A stretch of 64,000 bases of DNA from PALSA-129 sp963842505 (GCA_963842505.1 CAWJGZ010000001.1:682001-746000); one strand, 5' to 3'. Shown: positions 16,404-24,600, counted from the stretch's first letter. Numbers and translations are program-made. Notes: a model not told the origin generated them from the sequence alone.

Positions 16404-17321
16404 GTGGACTACAAACCACGACCCTGGCAACTTATTCTGCTGATCGCCCTGATATGCGGCGTCTCGGTGGGAGGAATGGTGTGGTACCGTTCGCGCACGC
16501 TCACTCCCGCCGCCAGCCTCCGGCGCATGCCCGTGGAGGAGACACTGGTGCTCTGGATCGATTTCGCGGCGCTCCGCGGCAACGGCCTGCTGCAGCTATT
16601 CGACGGCGCCAAAGCCGGGCAGGATCCCGAATACCAGACCTTCGTCCGCCAGACCCGCTTCGACTACATGCACGACCTGGATTCCGCCATGGTGGCCTTC
16701 GCCCCGACCGGAAACTATTTCCTGGTGAAGGGCCGCTTCGACTGGAAGAGCATCCGCAATTATGTGGAACAGGTAGAGGGCACCTGTATAAACTCTCTCT
16801 GCCGCGTGAGCGGCAGCGGACCCGGCCGCCGCATTTCTTTTTTTCCGGTTCACCGCGATCTCATGGCCATGGCGGCCAGCCCTGATGACTACGCCGCCTT
16901 ACGCCTGATCACCCCGCGCCCGGGACCCGATCCGCCCGTCCCCAATGCTCCCGTGTGGCTTGCCTTTCCCGGCTCTTTGCTGAAGTCCAACGGGAATCTC
17001 CCCGATGGCGCCCGCCCCTTTGCGCGCAGCATGGAAGGCGCGCTGAGCGTGACCATTTCATTCGCGCCCGAAGGCGGCCGGCTGGCGGCCCACCTGGATG
17101 TGCGCTCGAAGAGCGACCGTGAGGCCGCCGCGGCCGCCGCGCAGCTCGCCGATGCGACACAATTGTTGAAGAGCCTGATGGCCCGGCAAAACCTCCAGCC
17201 CAACCCCGCCGATCTGAGCGGCATCCTGGCGGCCGGCGCGTTCCACGCGGAAGGCACTCATGTGGAAGGTGTTTGGCCGATTCCGCGCGAGTTCATACAG
17301 AACCTGTTAGGCAGCCAGTAG
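16404..17321 (+). CDS. Membrane-anchored protein of unknown function
   Basis: A 305-residue protein from a GTG start 10 bp after aroF. One N-terminal membrane helix (about 9-27) precedes a long periplasmic domain with VEETLVLWIDFAALRG, YMHDLDSAMVAFAPTGNYFLVKGRFDW and a C-terminal LSGILAAGAFHAEGTHVEGVWPI. The pattern resembles acidobacterial proteins annotated only as hypothetical. The link to aroF is positional only. Confidence 0.75.
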   Translation: MDYKPRPWQLILLIALICGVSVGGMVWYRSRTLTPAASLRRMPVEETLVLWIDFAALRGNGLLQLFDGAKAGQDPEYQTFVRQTRFDYMHDLDSAMVAFAPTGNYFLVKGRFDWKSIRNYVEQVEGTCINSLCRVSGSGPGRRISFFPVHRDLMAMAASPDDYAALRLITPRPGPDPPVPNAPVWLAFPGSLLKSNGNLPDGARPFARSMEGALSVTISFAPEGGRLAAHLDVRSKSDREAAAAAAQLADATQLLKSLMARQNLQPNPADLSGILAAGAFHAEGTHVEGVWPIPREFIQNLLGSQ

Positions 17322-17383
17322 TATCCGTTTTTTGGCCGTTGGATAGCTATATCGCGCCGCGGCGCACATGATACCTCTAGTGC

Positions 17384-17977
17384 ATGGACGTGGACATCCA
17401 AGCCCAACTAGGGGAGATGGCCGACGGCATGGACGTATCCCCGGCTGAACTGGACACGCGGGAACTCTTGCCCGTGTTGCTTCCCGCTTCGTTCTTTACG
17501 GCCGGTAAATGGTGCGGTCCCTTCACTCGCTTGCGCGCCCCCGAAATCGGCCTGGCATGGGCCGTGCTCATGCCCGGCGGAAGCCTTCGCTATGTCAATC
17601 GGGACATCCAGGCCCATTGGGAGGAGCAAGGTCTCGACTGGAAAGCCCTGGCAATGAACAACCTCGCGCGCCATACCGAGAACCAGCCAGGCCCGCGCAT
17701 GCTCCGTCGTGTCAACGGCGAAGTCTTCGCGGTTGCGTTCCTTTATGAAGACGGCCTGGGGCCTTCGCGTCTGTTGATTCGGGGAACCTTATCGAAGTTC
17801 TTTCCGAACGGCTGCCGCGTGGCCATCCCCGAACGCAGTTGCGGCTTTGCCTTCGGCGCCGATCTGACTCCGGAAGAACTGAGCCAGGTGGAAGGCGTGA
17901 TCAACCACTGTTACCAGCACGGAACACGCCCATTCTTGCCCGGTTCCTACGCCATGGACGATCTGCAGCCCGAGTAG
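17384..17977 (+). CDS. Hypothetical protein, faintly DUF1444-like
   Basis: A 197-residue soluble protein of unknown function. It has LAWAVLMPGGSLRYVNRDIQAHW, then ALAMNNLAR, DGLGPSRLL and FPNGCRVAIPERSCGFAFG. The order of NNL, DGL..SRLL and the late PERS loop recalls the DUF1444/YtpQ family in outline, but I cannot confirm membership. It follows the preceding gene by 62 bp on the same strand. Confidence 0.7.
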   Translation: MDVDIQAQLGEMADGMDVSPAELDTRELLPVLLPASFFTAGKWCGPFTRLRAPEIGLAWAVLMPGGSLRYVNRDIQAHWEEQGLDWKALAMNNLARHTENQPGPRMLRRVNGEVFAVAFLYEDGLGPSRLLIRGTLSKFFPNGCRVAIPERSCGFAFGADLTPEELSQVEGVINHCYQHGTRPFLPGSYAMDDLQPE

Positions 17978-18064
17978 ACGCCTACGGCGCCGACATCGAC
18001 ACAAGCTCGGCGCGGCCGTGGGGCGTGGGCGAAGCCCCGGGGTTCATTCTGACTCCCTCGGCTT

Positions 18065-18109
18065 CTGACTTCCATGTCCCGAAGGGATGTCAAGGGCGTC
18101 AGCCCTTGT
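18065..18109 (-). repeat. Dispersed double-hairpin repeat, copy A
   Basis: Read on the minus strand: hairpin CAAGGGC/GCCCTTG, then a second hairpin ending in GGGACAT, then GGAAGTCAG. The same unit occurs at 30929-30972 on the plus strand. It sits at the stop codon of fmdB. Confidence 0.75.
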
Positions 18110-18339
18110 CAGTTCATCCCGCACATGCCCGGGTTGCCGCACATCCCACCGTTGGGGCACCTTGGCATCTCAGCCGCCTTCGTGCCGCTGGCGACGTGCG
18201 CGGCGAAAGTGGAAAGCTCCTGCGTCAGGTGCTTCTGGCCACACGAAGGACACTCGACATCCGATGCGTCGCCGGCGCGGCGCACCAGCTTCTCAAACTT
18301 CGTCCCGCAATCTTCACAGCGATATTCAAAGATCGGCAT
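18109..18339 (-). CDS. FmdB family zinc-ribbon protein
   Basis: A 76-residue protein with the FmdB start MPIFEYRCEDCG, two CxxC pairs (Cys8/11 and Cys30/33) and a Gly/Met/Cys-rich tail (CPNGGMCGNPGMCGMN). The family is a small zinc ribbon of uncertain, possibly regulatory, function. It starts 6 bp after the dacB stop, so it is probably the third gene of the MFS-dacB-fmdB unit. Confidence 0.88.
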   Translation of the reverse strand: MPIFEYRCEDCGTKFEKLVRRAGDASDVECPSCGQKHLTQELSTFAAHVASGTKAAEMPRCPNGGMCGNPGMCGMN

Positions 18340-18345
18340 ATTTTC

Positions 18346-19830
18346 TTATTCCATTATAAGAGAACAGATGCCATCCATGATGCCGCGCACTTCGGCCGAG
18401 GAGCCGTTGTAGTTGTTCACCAGGATCGAAAACGCTACCCACTGGCCGCCGGGCTTCTCCGCGTAGCCTGAAAGCGCGCTCACGTGGGAGAGCGAACCGG
18501 TCTTGGCGTGGATGTGTCCGGCGGCGGCGCCGTCGCCCAACCGCGTCGCCAGCGTGCCATCCTGGCCGCCCACCGGCAGCAGCGAGATCCAATTGGCGCG
18601 CTGGGGCGAATCGTACATGTAGCGCAGCAGCTTGACCACTGCCGCGGGCGTCACCAGGTCGAGCCGCGAGAGTCCGGAGCCGTCCAGCAGGTTGTAGGCG
18701 CCGGTCTCGATGCCGGCTTCCGCCAGAAAAGCTTTCTCTTCCTCGCGCGCCGCTTCGAAGCTGCCGATGCCCCGGCGGGCGCGCCCCACGGCCCGCAACG
18801 CCAGTTCGGCGTGCAGATTCTGGCTCACTTTATCGGTGATCCGCAAGTCTTCCAGAAGCGGCGCCGAGGTGCGCGATGCCAGTTCCAGCCCCGGGTCCTC
18901 AGCGGGCGCGGGGGCTGGTTCCATCGCTTGGTCGGGGTACAAATGCCTGGCCCGAACGCTTCCGGACACCGCGATGCCACGCTCTTCGAGAGCCTGGCGC
19001 AACGCCGTTGCCGCATAAAGCGCTGGATCTTCAATGCCCAGCAGCAGTTCCTGCCCGTGGTCGCGCAACGGCAGCGTGCCCCATAACCGCACCTCCCCGC
19101 TGCCCGGAATTCTTTCCATGTGGACCCTGCGATCGCCGCTGGCGGCCACCGTGCGGACGCGGTTTTCCAGCAGGTAGTATTCCACGGGTGGGTTGAGCGA
19201 CAGCAAGGCCGCCGACCCCACCGCCGCAGCCGGGCGGATGTTGAGCGTCAAGGTATTGTCGTTGAGCGTGAGAGCGGAGACCGGCGCCCCATCGTCGGAG
19301 CGCGGATCGTCAATCGACCAGCCCGCGGCGTAAGGCTCCCATACATACCAGGTGTCGTCGCCCACTACGTCGCCCTTTATGCGCCGGACGCCGCGCGCGG
19401 CCACTTGATCGGCCAGGTCTTCAATCGCCGCCAGAGGGTTGCCGGTCGCCGGGCCAAGACGGTAAGGGACGGCGCGCGCCGAAAGGTTGGGATCGCCGCC
19501 ACCCACCAGCCGCAGCGCCCCATGGATGCGCCCTTCCGCGTCCGGCGGGCCATCCGCCGCCACCCGCGTGCGAAAAGTGAAATCCGGCCCGAGCCGCATA
19601 AGCGCCATGGCCGTGGTAAACAGCTTGGCGTTGGAAGCGGGAAGGAAGAAGTGGTCGGGGTTCGCCTCGTAGAGCGTCTTTCCGCTTACCAGATCCACGA
19701 TGCGGATACCCCAGAAGGCATTCCGCGCAGCCGGTGAAGCGGCAATCAGACGCTCGATGTTTTCAGCCAGGGAAGCAGCCGATAGGCAGCCGGCCAAAAT
19801 CAACGCCGGCATCAGACGCAGCCACTTCAT
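18346..19830 (-). CDS. dacB: D-alanyl-D-alanine carboxypeptidase/endopeptidase (PBP4-type)
   Basis: A 494-residue class C penicillin-binding protein that trims peptidoglycan cross-links. The catalytic SxxK is SNAK (Ser66-Lys69), the SxN-region motif is DGSGLSR, and the KTG box is HAKTGSLSH. A signal sequence ends in LAGC15, so it may be a lipoprotein. The start is the ATG at 19830, overlapping the TGA of the MFS gene (ATGA). The open frame upstream of this start reads through the MFS gene and is not coding. Confidence 0.93.
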   Translation of the reverse strand: MKWLRLMPALILAGCLSAASLAENIERLIAASPAARNAFWGIRIVDLVSGKTLYEANPDHFFLPASNAKLFTTAMALMRLGPDFTFRTRVAADGPPDAEGRIHGALRLVGGGDPNLSARAVPYRLGPATGNPLAAIEDLADQVAARGVRRIKGDVVGDDTWYVWEPYAAGWSIDDPRSDDGAPVSALTLNDNTLTLNIRPAAAVGSAALLSLNPPVEYYLLENRVRTVAASGDRRVHMERIPGSGEVRLWGTLPLRDHGQELLLGIEDPALYAATALRQALEERGIAVSGSVRARHLYPDQAMEPAPAPAEDPGLELASRTSAPLLEDLRITDKVSQNLHAELALRAVGRARRGIGSFEAAREEEKAFLAEAGIETGAYNLLDGSGLSRLDLVTPAAVVKLLRYMYDSPQRANWISLLPVGGQDGTLATRLGDGAAAGHIHAKTGSLSHVSALSGYAEKPGGQWVAFSILVNNYNGSSAEVRGIMDGICSLIME

Positions 19831-21014
19831 CGGCCGGTCACCTTGGCTTCCAGCCAGATGAGAGGGATCAGGATCATCACCAGGCACGTGCCCGCCAGCG
19901 GGATCCCCACCACTATGCCCACCCCCAGCGCCGAAGCCGCATAGCCCAGCGTAGCCGGCGCCAGCAAACCGCCCACCAGGGCCACCGAAAAGATTCCGTT
20001 GAAGAAGCCCGGATGGTAGTAAGGAAAGCGGTGGCCGATGGCTTCCGCCACCAGGGGAAAGGCGCTGGCGTAGCCGCCGCCGACGAACATCGCGCCGGTG
20101 GCCGCCCCAAATCCGTTGTCCGTGAAGTAGAGAACCAGGCAGCCGAACAGCGCCGCCGCAACGCTCGTCAGCAGGAGCCGCGCGTGGCTCACCCGGTGCA
20201 GGATCCGGACCGCGCCCATCCGGCCACCCATGAGAAACGTCCAGTAGAGAGCCAGGTCGAACAACGCGGCTTTGGGGCTCAGCCCAACCCGGCGGATCAG
20301 GAACAGCGGCAGCCAGCCGGCGATCGACCATTCGTTGCCGGCCTGAAAGAACAGCAGAAAAGCGAACAGGATGGCCCCGATGCCGCGAAAATCCTGAAAA
20401 GCCTGCCACAACGTGGGATGCGGGCCTGGCGGCACCTTGAAGGAACTTTTGTAATACAACCCGGCAAACAATCCCGGCACCACCGCCATGAAGATCAGAA
20501 TGGTAGGCACGGCGTATGCGTAGAAGGTGCCGCCCACCAGCAGGGTGGCTGAGAGGCACCCGAGTCCATACCAGATGCCGCCCTGATTGACCGTGCGGGC
20601 CGCGTCCGTTTGGTAGCTCCGGGAAATGGCACAAAACAGCCCCATATTCAAGAGCCCGGCGCCGATCCCCAGAGTCAACAGGCCGCCCACCCGCCACCAG
20701 GAGCTGAGAAGCTGCGAAACCACCGCCAGGTAAGCCAGGCCGGCGCAGGAAAGCGCGCAGGAAAAAACCAACAGGAATGTCAGCCCGCGCCGCACGATGA
20801 TAGGCCGCGCCAGGGCCGAGGCCGCCACAATTCCCACCGCAAGGCTCAGGAAGTAGTTCCCTACCGCTACAAAATCCGGTGGATCCCGGTGGTATCCCCA
20901 GGCCGGCAGGATGGCGCCCAGCAACGCCAGCAAAAAGCCCGACAGCAGGAATCCAGCCAGTGCTTTTCCACCCGTGGCCGTGGGGGCCTCGGTCGACACA
21001 GGTACAGAACTCAC
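19827..21014 (-). CDS. Major facilitator superfamily transporter
   Basis: A 395-residue protein with about 12 hydrophobic helices. The first is LAGFLLSGFLLALLGAILPAW; the middle of the protein has LTLGIGAGLLNMGLFCAIS. The substrate is not predictable. It is translationally coupled to dacB by a 4 bp overlap, which hints at a role in envelope metabolism, such as export or recycling of wall fragments. That is an inference from context only. Confidence 0.85.
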   Translation of the reverse strand: MSSVPVSTEAPTATGGKALAGFLLSGFLLALLGAILPAWGYHRDPPDFVAVGNYFLSLAVGIVAASALARPIIVRRGLTFLLVFSCALSCAGLAYLAVVSQLLSSWWRVGGLLTLGIGAGLLNMGLFCAISRSYQTDAARTVNQGGIWYGLGCLSATLLVGGTFYAYAVPTILIFMAVVPGLFAGLYYKSSFKVPPGPHPTLWQAFQDFRGIGAILFAFLLFFQAGNEWSIAGWLPLFLIRRVGLSPKAALFDLALYWTFLMGGRMGAVRILHRVSHARLLLTSVAAALFGCLVLYFTDNGFGAATGAMFVGGGYASAFPLVAEAIGHRFPYYHPGFFNGIFSVALVGGLLAPATLGYAASALGVGIVVGIPLAGTCLVMILIPLIWLEAKVTGR

Positions 21015-21034
21015 AGGTCCGATTGTAACGCTGG

Positions 21035-21082
21035 ACCGGAGGGAAATTCGAAATCCGGTAGAAGTCCGTCCCGAAATCGGGA
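21035..21082. promoter_or_regulatory. Two palindromes upstream of the sigma-54 promoter
   Basis: ACCGGA/TCCGGT (21035-21059) and the perfect TCCCGAAATCGGGA (21069-21082). They lie about 70-115 bp upstream of the inferred sigma-54 start site, where enhancer-binding proteins usually bind. The assignment is inferred. Confidence 0.4.
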
Positions 21083-21123
21083 GGTCTGACGGATGCGACG
21101 CTTTGCTATCAATCGATTACCTA

Positions 21124-21139
21124 TGGCACACGGGTTGCA
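21124..21139 (+). promoter_or_regulatory. Sigma-54 (RpoN) promoter
   Basis: TGGCAC-ACGGG-TTGCA matches the -24/-12 consensus TGGCAC-N5-TTGCW at every defined base. The predicted start is near 21150. Confidence 0.7.
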
Positions 21140-21149
21140 TGGGATTATG

Positions 21150-21253
21150 CAGGTTCTTTAGAGGATATTCTCACTTTGGTGCGTTGTTGCCTCCGTTCCG
21201 GCTCAGCGCCGCCGCCCCGCCCGGTCCCATCTGCCGGAGCGGGGCATTTTTTT
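21150..21253 (+). ncRNA. Candidate sigma-54-dependent small RNA or attenuated leader
   Basis: The stretch between the sigma-54 promoter and the intrinsic terminator is about 100 nt and holds no convincing reading frame. It could be an independent small RNA. It could also be a leader that terminates just before the alpha/beta-hydrolase gene, whose ATG is 12 bp beyond the T tract. I recognise no known RNA family in it. Confidence 0.4.
21214..21253 (+). terminator. Intrinsic terminator with no upstream gene
   Basis: Stem GCCCCGC (21214-21220) with GCGGGGC (21239-21245), followed by A and seven T. The only plus-strand sequence before it back to 21015 is intergenic. Confidence 0.75.
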
Positions 21254-21264
21254 GTTCTGCTAAA

Positions 21265-22320
21265 ATGGGCTTTCCTCCTCACATGCCCGGACTTTATGCG
21301 CACTGGATCGATCGTTGGGAGCGGAAGCTAGCCACTCGGGACAACAACCGCGTGGTTCGTCCGTTTGAATGGGGCATGGAATGGCTTCACGCGATCGGCT
21401 TCCCGCCCTGCCCCGCGGATGCCAACGGCGATGCGGCCGCCTGTGTAGCCCGTTTCGCAACCGAAAGCGCCGCCCACTCGGACCGCTTTTATTCCTACGT
21501 GCCGGTGCGGGATTTCCGGCTGCGGGAAGGGGAGCTGACTTTCACCAGCCCGGTGGAATCCCCATACCCCAAGAACAATACCGTCCATGCGCGTTGGTTT
21601 CCCGCCGAAAAGGACCGCGGCCGCGCCCTTGTCGTGGCGCCCCAGTGGAATGGCGGTCCGGAAAGCCACGTGGGACTGGCAAAACTGCTGAACCGGTTTG
21701 GAATCAGCGCCCTGCGCATGACTATGGCGTACCACGCCGAGCGCATGCCGGACGAGCTCTCACGGGCCGATTACCACGTCTCGAGCAATATCGGGCGCAC
21801 CATTCACGCCACCCGCCAATCCGTCATCGACACCCGCGTCTGCCTGGATTGGCTGACGCAACAGGGCTACCAGCGGCTGGGGGTATTGGGAACCAGCCTT
21901 GGCTCGTGCGTGGCATTTGTGGCCGCAGCCCACGACCTGCGCGTGAAGGTGGGCATCTTCAACCACGTCTCCAACTACTTTTCGGACCCGGTCTGGACGG
22001 GAATATCGTCCCAGCACATCCGCCAGGGTTTCGGCGACATGCTGAGCCAGGACGACCTGCGGCAGTACTGGTCCGCGATCAGCCCGGCCAGTTACCTGAA
22101 GCGCCTCCAGGGGCGCGACATGCGCAGCCTGCTGATCTGGGCCCGGTACGACTCGACCTTCCCGCCGGTTTATTCCAAGCAGGTGCTCACCAGCTTCCGG
22201 GAAATGCACCTGCCGCATGAGGTTTTCGCGCTACCGTGCGGCCATTACACCACGGGCCGTTTTCCCTTCAACCTGATCGACGGTCTGACGATGTGCCGGT
22301 TCGCTTCCCGCAGCCTGTAA
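21265..22320 (+). CDS. Alpha/beta-hydrolase family protein
   Basis: A 352-residue protein with an alpha/beta-hydrolase core. The nucleophile elbow is GTSLGS (Ser about 211), preceded by RALVVAPQWNGGPESH (first strand and oxyanion region) and followed by LLIWARYDSTFPP (acid region) and a late PCGHYTTG (His). It resembles the DUF2048/ABHD18-like group; the substrate is unknown. An ATG at 21283 is an alternative start, and neither has a good ribosome binding site. A terminator ends 12 bp before the first ATG, suggesting attenuation. Confidence 0.8.
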   Translation: MGFPPHMPGLYAHWIDRWERKLATRDNNRVVRPFEWGMEWLHAIGFPPCPADANGDAAACVARFATESAAHSDRFYSYVPVRDFRLREGELTFTSPVESPYPKNNTVHARWFPAEKDRGRALVVAPQWNGGPESHVGLAKLLNRFGISALRMTMAYHAERMPDELSRADYHVSSNIGRTIHATRQSVIDTRVCLDWLTQQGYQRLGVLGTSLGSCVAFVAAAHDLRVKVGIFNHVSNYFSDPVWTGISSQHIRQGFGDMLSQDDLRQYWSAISPASYLKRLQGRDMRSLLIWARYDSTFPPVYSKQVLTSFREMHLPHEVFALPCGHYTTGRFPFNLIDGLTMCRFASRSL

Positions 22321-22410
22321 CTCAATCATTACATGGCTCTTAGCGGAAGTGTCTCGAGAGTTTCATATTGACAAGCCGAAACGCGCATGAGAGCATGGGA
22401 ACATCACTGG

Positions 22411-22582
22411 AAAAGGAGGTGGTCCAGCATAATGGAAAGTAACATACGACCGCGAGAGGTGGCCGACTGTTAAAGTCGAGCCGATAATGTAGCCGATTCC
22501 GTCCAGTATCGGAATCAATGTTCCTGTGGACCGGCTGCCTCAAGCGTCAGCTTAAGCCTCAGGTTTTACTCTTTGGCTACCT
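22411..22582 (+). ncRNA. Structured RNA candidate with super-Shine-Dalgarno and 13-codon frame
   Basis: AAAGGAGGTGGTCC (22412-22425) can pair with the whole 3' tail of 16S rRNA except one G-U pair. Eleven nt after GGAGGT, a frame at 22432-22473 encodes MESNIRPREVADC. The same segment also folds: GGTCC (22421-22425) pairs with GGACC (22528-22532), with GAGG/CCTC outside it. Two perfect hairpins lie inside: CGACT/AGTCG (22464-22478, spanning the small frame's stop) and GATTCCG/CGGAATC (22495-22516). A TTGACA lies at 22368. The following terminator marks a separate transcript before rpmE. It may be a noncoding RNA such as the raiA-motif type, a leader peptide, or both; I cannot assign the family. 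Confidence 0.6.
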
Positions 22583-22625
22583 CCCCCGTGCCCCGAAAGC
22601 GGGTCACGGGGGATTCGTGTTTTTT
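22583..22625 (+). terminator. Intrinsic terminator between the structured RNA and rpmE
   Basis: Perfect stem CCCCCGTG (22583-22590) with CACGGGGG (22605-22612), an inner CCCG/CGGG, and a run of six T at 22620-22625. A TATACT (22628-22633) just after it may be the -10 for rpmE. Confidence 0.8.
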
Positions 22626-22663
22626 GGTATACTGGAAGTCTCGAAAGGAATCCCTGTAACAAC

Positions 22664-22897
22664 ATGAAGGCCGGTATTCACCCCGCTTATAACGAAGTCA
22701 GTGTCATCTGCGCCTGCGGCCATACCTTCAAGACGCGGTCGACGCACAAAGGCGACATCCGCGTGGAAATCTGCTCATCCTGCCACCCGTTCTTCACCGG
22801 CAAGCAGAAGTTAGTGGACACCGCCGGCCGCATCGACAAGTTCGAGAGGAAGTACAAGGTATCGCGCGCCGCCAAGAAGGCGCAACCGGTAGCGTAA
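22664..22897 (+). CDS. rpmE: 50S ribosomal protein L31
   Basis: A 77-residue zinc-containing L31. It starts MKAGIHPAYNEVSVICACGH and has the four-Cys site Cys16, Cys18, Cys37 and Cys40 with CSSCHPFFTG, then VDTAGRIDKFERKY. The Lys/Ala-rich tail is normal. An AAAGGAA lies about 14 bp before the ATG. Own promoter and own terminator suggest a monocistronic unit. Confidence 0.95.
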   Translation: MKAGIHPAYNEVSVICACGHTFKTRSTHKGDIRVEICSSCHPFFTGKQKLVDTAGRIDKFERKYKVSRAAKKAQPVA

Positions 22898-22924
22898 ACC
22901 GGAGAACAAGTTTGGAAATGGCAA

Positions 22925-22954
22925 GGGGCCGGACGGCGTCCGGCCCCTTCTTGT
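22925..22954 (+). terminator. Terminator of rpmE
   Basis: Perfect 10 bp stem GGGGCCGGAC/GTCCGGCCCC with loop GGC, followed by TTCTTGT. The symmetric stem could also serve the convergent operon. Confidence 0.75.
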
Positions 22955-22978
22955 GTCTAACGGAACTCGCCAGCGTAA

Positions 22979-23398
22979 TTACTTGCGTGCGTCCGGCGGC
23001 GGACCCTTATGGTGTTCCTGCTGCTTTTTTTTGCGCTCCGCTTCATGCTTGGCGTGCATGGCATCGAACAGCGCGACCTGGTCGGGCCGGAGAATCGCGC
23101 GGATCTGGGCGGTCTGGTTATCCCAGATCGAGCGGGCCTCCGCATTCTGCTTCTTGCGAATCTGCATGAACTGCTGCTGCGTGTCGTCGTAGATGCGGTT
23201 CAACTGTTCGACCTGCTGGTCGTCCACTTTTACTTCTTTCCGCATGTCCGCGATGATCGCTCGGCGGACCTCTTCGGGAGTTCGCTGTCCGGCGGCGGGC
23301 GGAGCGTTATACAGGCGGTCGGCAATACCTCCCACCATCGCGCCACTCAAAAAGACCAGCACCAGCGAGAAGAACGCGGACAATTTCGATTTCAACAT
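22979..23398 (-). CDS. Periplasmic CpxP/Spy-like or heavy-metal-resistance-like small protein
   Basis: A 139-residue protein with one N-terminal membrane segment or signal anchor (about 7-28). The rest is a highly charged helical domain: RRAIIADMRKEVKVDDQQVEQLNRIYDDTQQQFMQI and LRPDQVALFDAMH. The helical layout and LRPDQ resemble the LTxxQ motifs of CpxP/Spy stress chaperones, though it may only be an analogue. It is the third gene after an ECF sigma factor and a membrane protein, so a role in envelope-stress sensing is plausible. Confidence 0.75.
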   Translation of the reverse strand: MLKSKLSAFFSLVLVFLSGAMVGGIADRLYNAPPAAGQRTPEEVRRAIIADMRKEVKVDDQQVEQLNRIYDDTQQQFMQIRKKQNAEARSIWDNQTAQIRAILRPDQVALFDAMHAKHEAERKKKQQEHHKGPPPDARK

Positions 23399-23408
23399 GG
23401 GGCGAGAC

Positions 23409-23747
23409 CTACCGGCCAGTCAGCTCCAACTGCACGGGGCCGACGATCTCCGGAGTTTCCAGCGGATTCGCGGCCGCCAGGGCTTCGATATAGGTTTCGC
23501 CTGGAGCCGCGGAGCTTGAATGCGGGATGTACATATACACGCCCAGCGCGATGGTCAGCGCCACAGCCGCGGTGACAAAGCCATTCGCCATGTGGCGGAA
23601 AGAAAACGTGAAACTCTGGCGCGATTCAATCCGCTCCCAAAGGGCCGGCATAAAGTTCGCACTGGCCTCCGGCGTGGGGCAGGCATCGCGGTACGCCCGG
23701 AACAGAGCGTCCAGCCGTTCTTCGTTATTGCCGCGCATCGCATTCAT
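23409..23747 (-). CDS. Putative membrane anti-sigma factor
   Basis: A 112-residue protein with a cytosolic N-terminus (about 1-52: RLDALFRAYRDACPTPEASANFMPALWERIESRQ), one membrane helix (about 55-73) and a short periplasmic tail. It starts 27 bp after the ECF sigma gene. No zinc-binding HxxxCxxC motif is present. The anti-sigma role is inferred from topology and gene order. Confidence 0.7.
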   Translation of the reverse strand: MNAMRGNNEERLDALFRAYRDACPTPEASANFMPALWERIESRQSFTFSFRHMANGFVTAAVALTIALGVYMYIPHSSSAAPGETYIEALAAANPLETPEIVGPVQLELTGR

Positions 23748-23774
23748 ATATTACCTCGAACCGCCTGCCGGCGC

Positions 23775-24353
23775 TCAGCCGGCCTCCTCCCGCTTCCCGG
23801 TTGCGCCAAAAGCTTTCAGCACCCGTTGGCGAGCCCGGAATAATCGGACCTTAAGAGCATTTTCGTTGACTCTATAAATCTTTTCAAGCTCCTTCAACGA
23901 AAGCCCTTCCACTTCTTTCAACAGCAGCAGAATCCGGTCCGCTTCCGAAACCGCACCCAGAAGCGAAGCCACGGACTCGCGGAGCTTCTTCTTGTGCTGG
24001 TCGTCCTGATCCGCTTTCTCACCCGCCACAGCATCGGCCATCATCACCTGCTGCTCCGACAGGTCGGACATCCGGAATTCTTGGCGGCGCCGCTGCTTGC
24101 GAAGATAATCGTAAGCCGCGTTGACCGTCAGGCGATACAACCACGGTTCAAAGACCTCTGCCGCACGCAATTGGTCGAGAGAAAAATAAAGCCGCAAGAA
24201 AACTTCCTGCGCGACATCCTCGACATCTTCCGTACGGGCGATCAACCGGGTGATCGTGCCCAGGATCCGCTTCCGGTACGCCGTCACGATTTCGTTGAAA
24301 GCAGCGCTATCGCCTTTCTGTGCGCTCTTAATCAGCTCGAAATCAACCAGCAT
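23775..24353 (-). CDS. ECF-type RNA polymerase sigma factor
   Basis: A 192-residue sigma-70 family factor. Region 2 has DVAQEVFLRLYFSLDQLR and FEPWLYRLTVNAAYDYLRKQRRR. Region 4 has RILLLLKEVEGLSLKELEKIYRVNENALKVRLFRARQRVLKAF. A charged linker (about 95-125) joins them. It heads a three-gene operon with a putative anti-sigma factor and a periplasmic protein. An ECF-like promoter sits 49 bp before the start, which suggests autoregulation. Confidence 0.92.
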   Translation of the reverse strand: MLVDFELIKSAQKGDSAAFNEIVTAYRKRILGTITRLIARTEDVEDVAQEVFLRLYFSLDQLRAAEVFEPWLYRLTVNAAYDYLRKQRRRQEFRMSDLSEQQVMMADAVAGEKADQDDQHKKKLRESVASLLGAVSEADRILLLLKEVEGLSLKELEKIYRVNENALKVRLFRARQRVLKAFGATGKREEAG

Positions 24354-24401
24354 TCGGCACCATACGTGCCGGCGCCCAAAAGCCTTACGTGCTCCGTTTG
24401 G

Positions 24402-24431
24402 ATAGGCGTGCCGGCAGGTTGACAGGTTACA
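24402..24431 (-). promoter_or_regulatory. ECF-type promoter of the sigma operon
   Basis: On the minus strand TGTAACC (24431-24425) is separated by 16 bp from CGCCTAT (24408-24402). The AACC -35 is typical of ECF promoters. The rest of the 247 bp gap up to 24600 shows only a short CGGGGAT/ATCCCCG hairpin at 24588-24609. Confidence 0.4.
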
Positions 24432-24600
24432 AAGGGGGAAAGGGAATTGCGCGGGCCGGATTTGGCCGGGCGCGGGGACTTAGAAATGGCTCGAAAGGGC
24501 CATCGACGCCCCGAACCGTTCTGCGCAAATGCCATCAAGTGGTCCGCGCCCGTGATTTCACGGACCTCACGGAATCTGTTCATAATACGGGGATTATCAA

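Noticed and set aside
18346..20697. A single 783-codon dacB gene
   Set aside because: The first 289 codons lie in the wrong frame of the MFS gene; a normal signal sequence and a 4 bp overlap place the start at 19830.
21015..21260. tRNA, SRP RNA or 6S RNA in this gap
   Set aside because: A TTCGAAAT looked like a T-loop, but no cloverleaf or the conserved SRP or 6S features could be made out.
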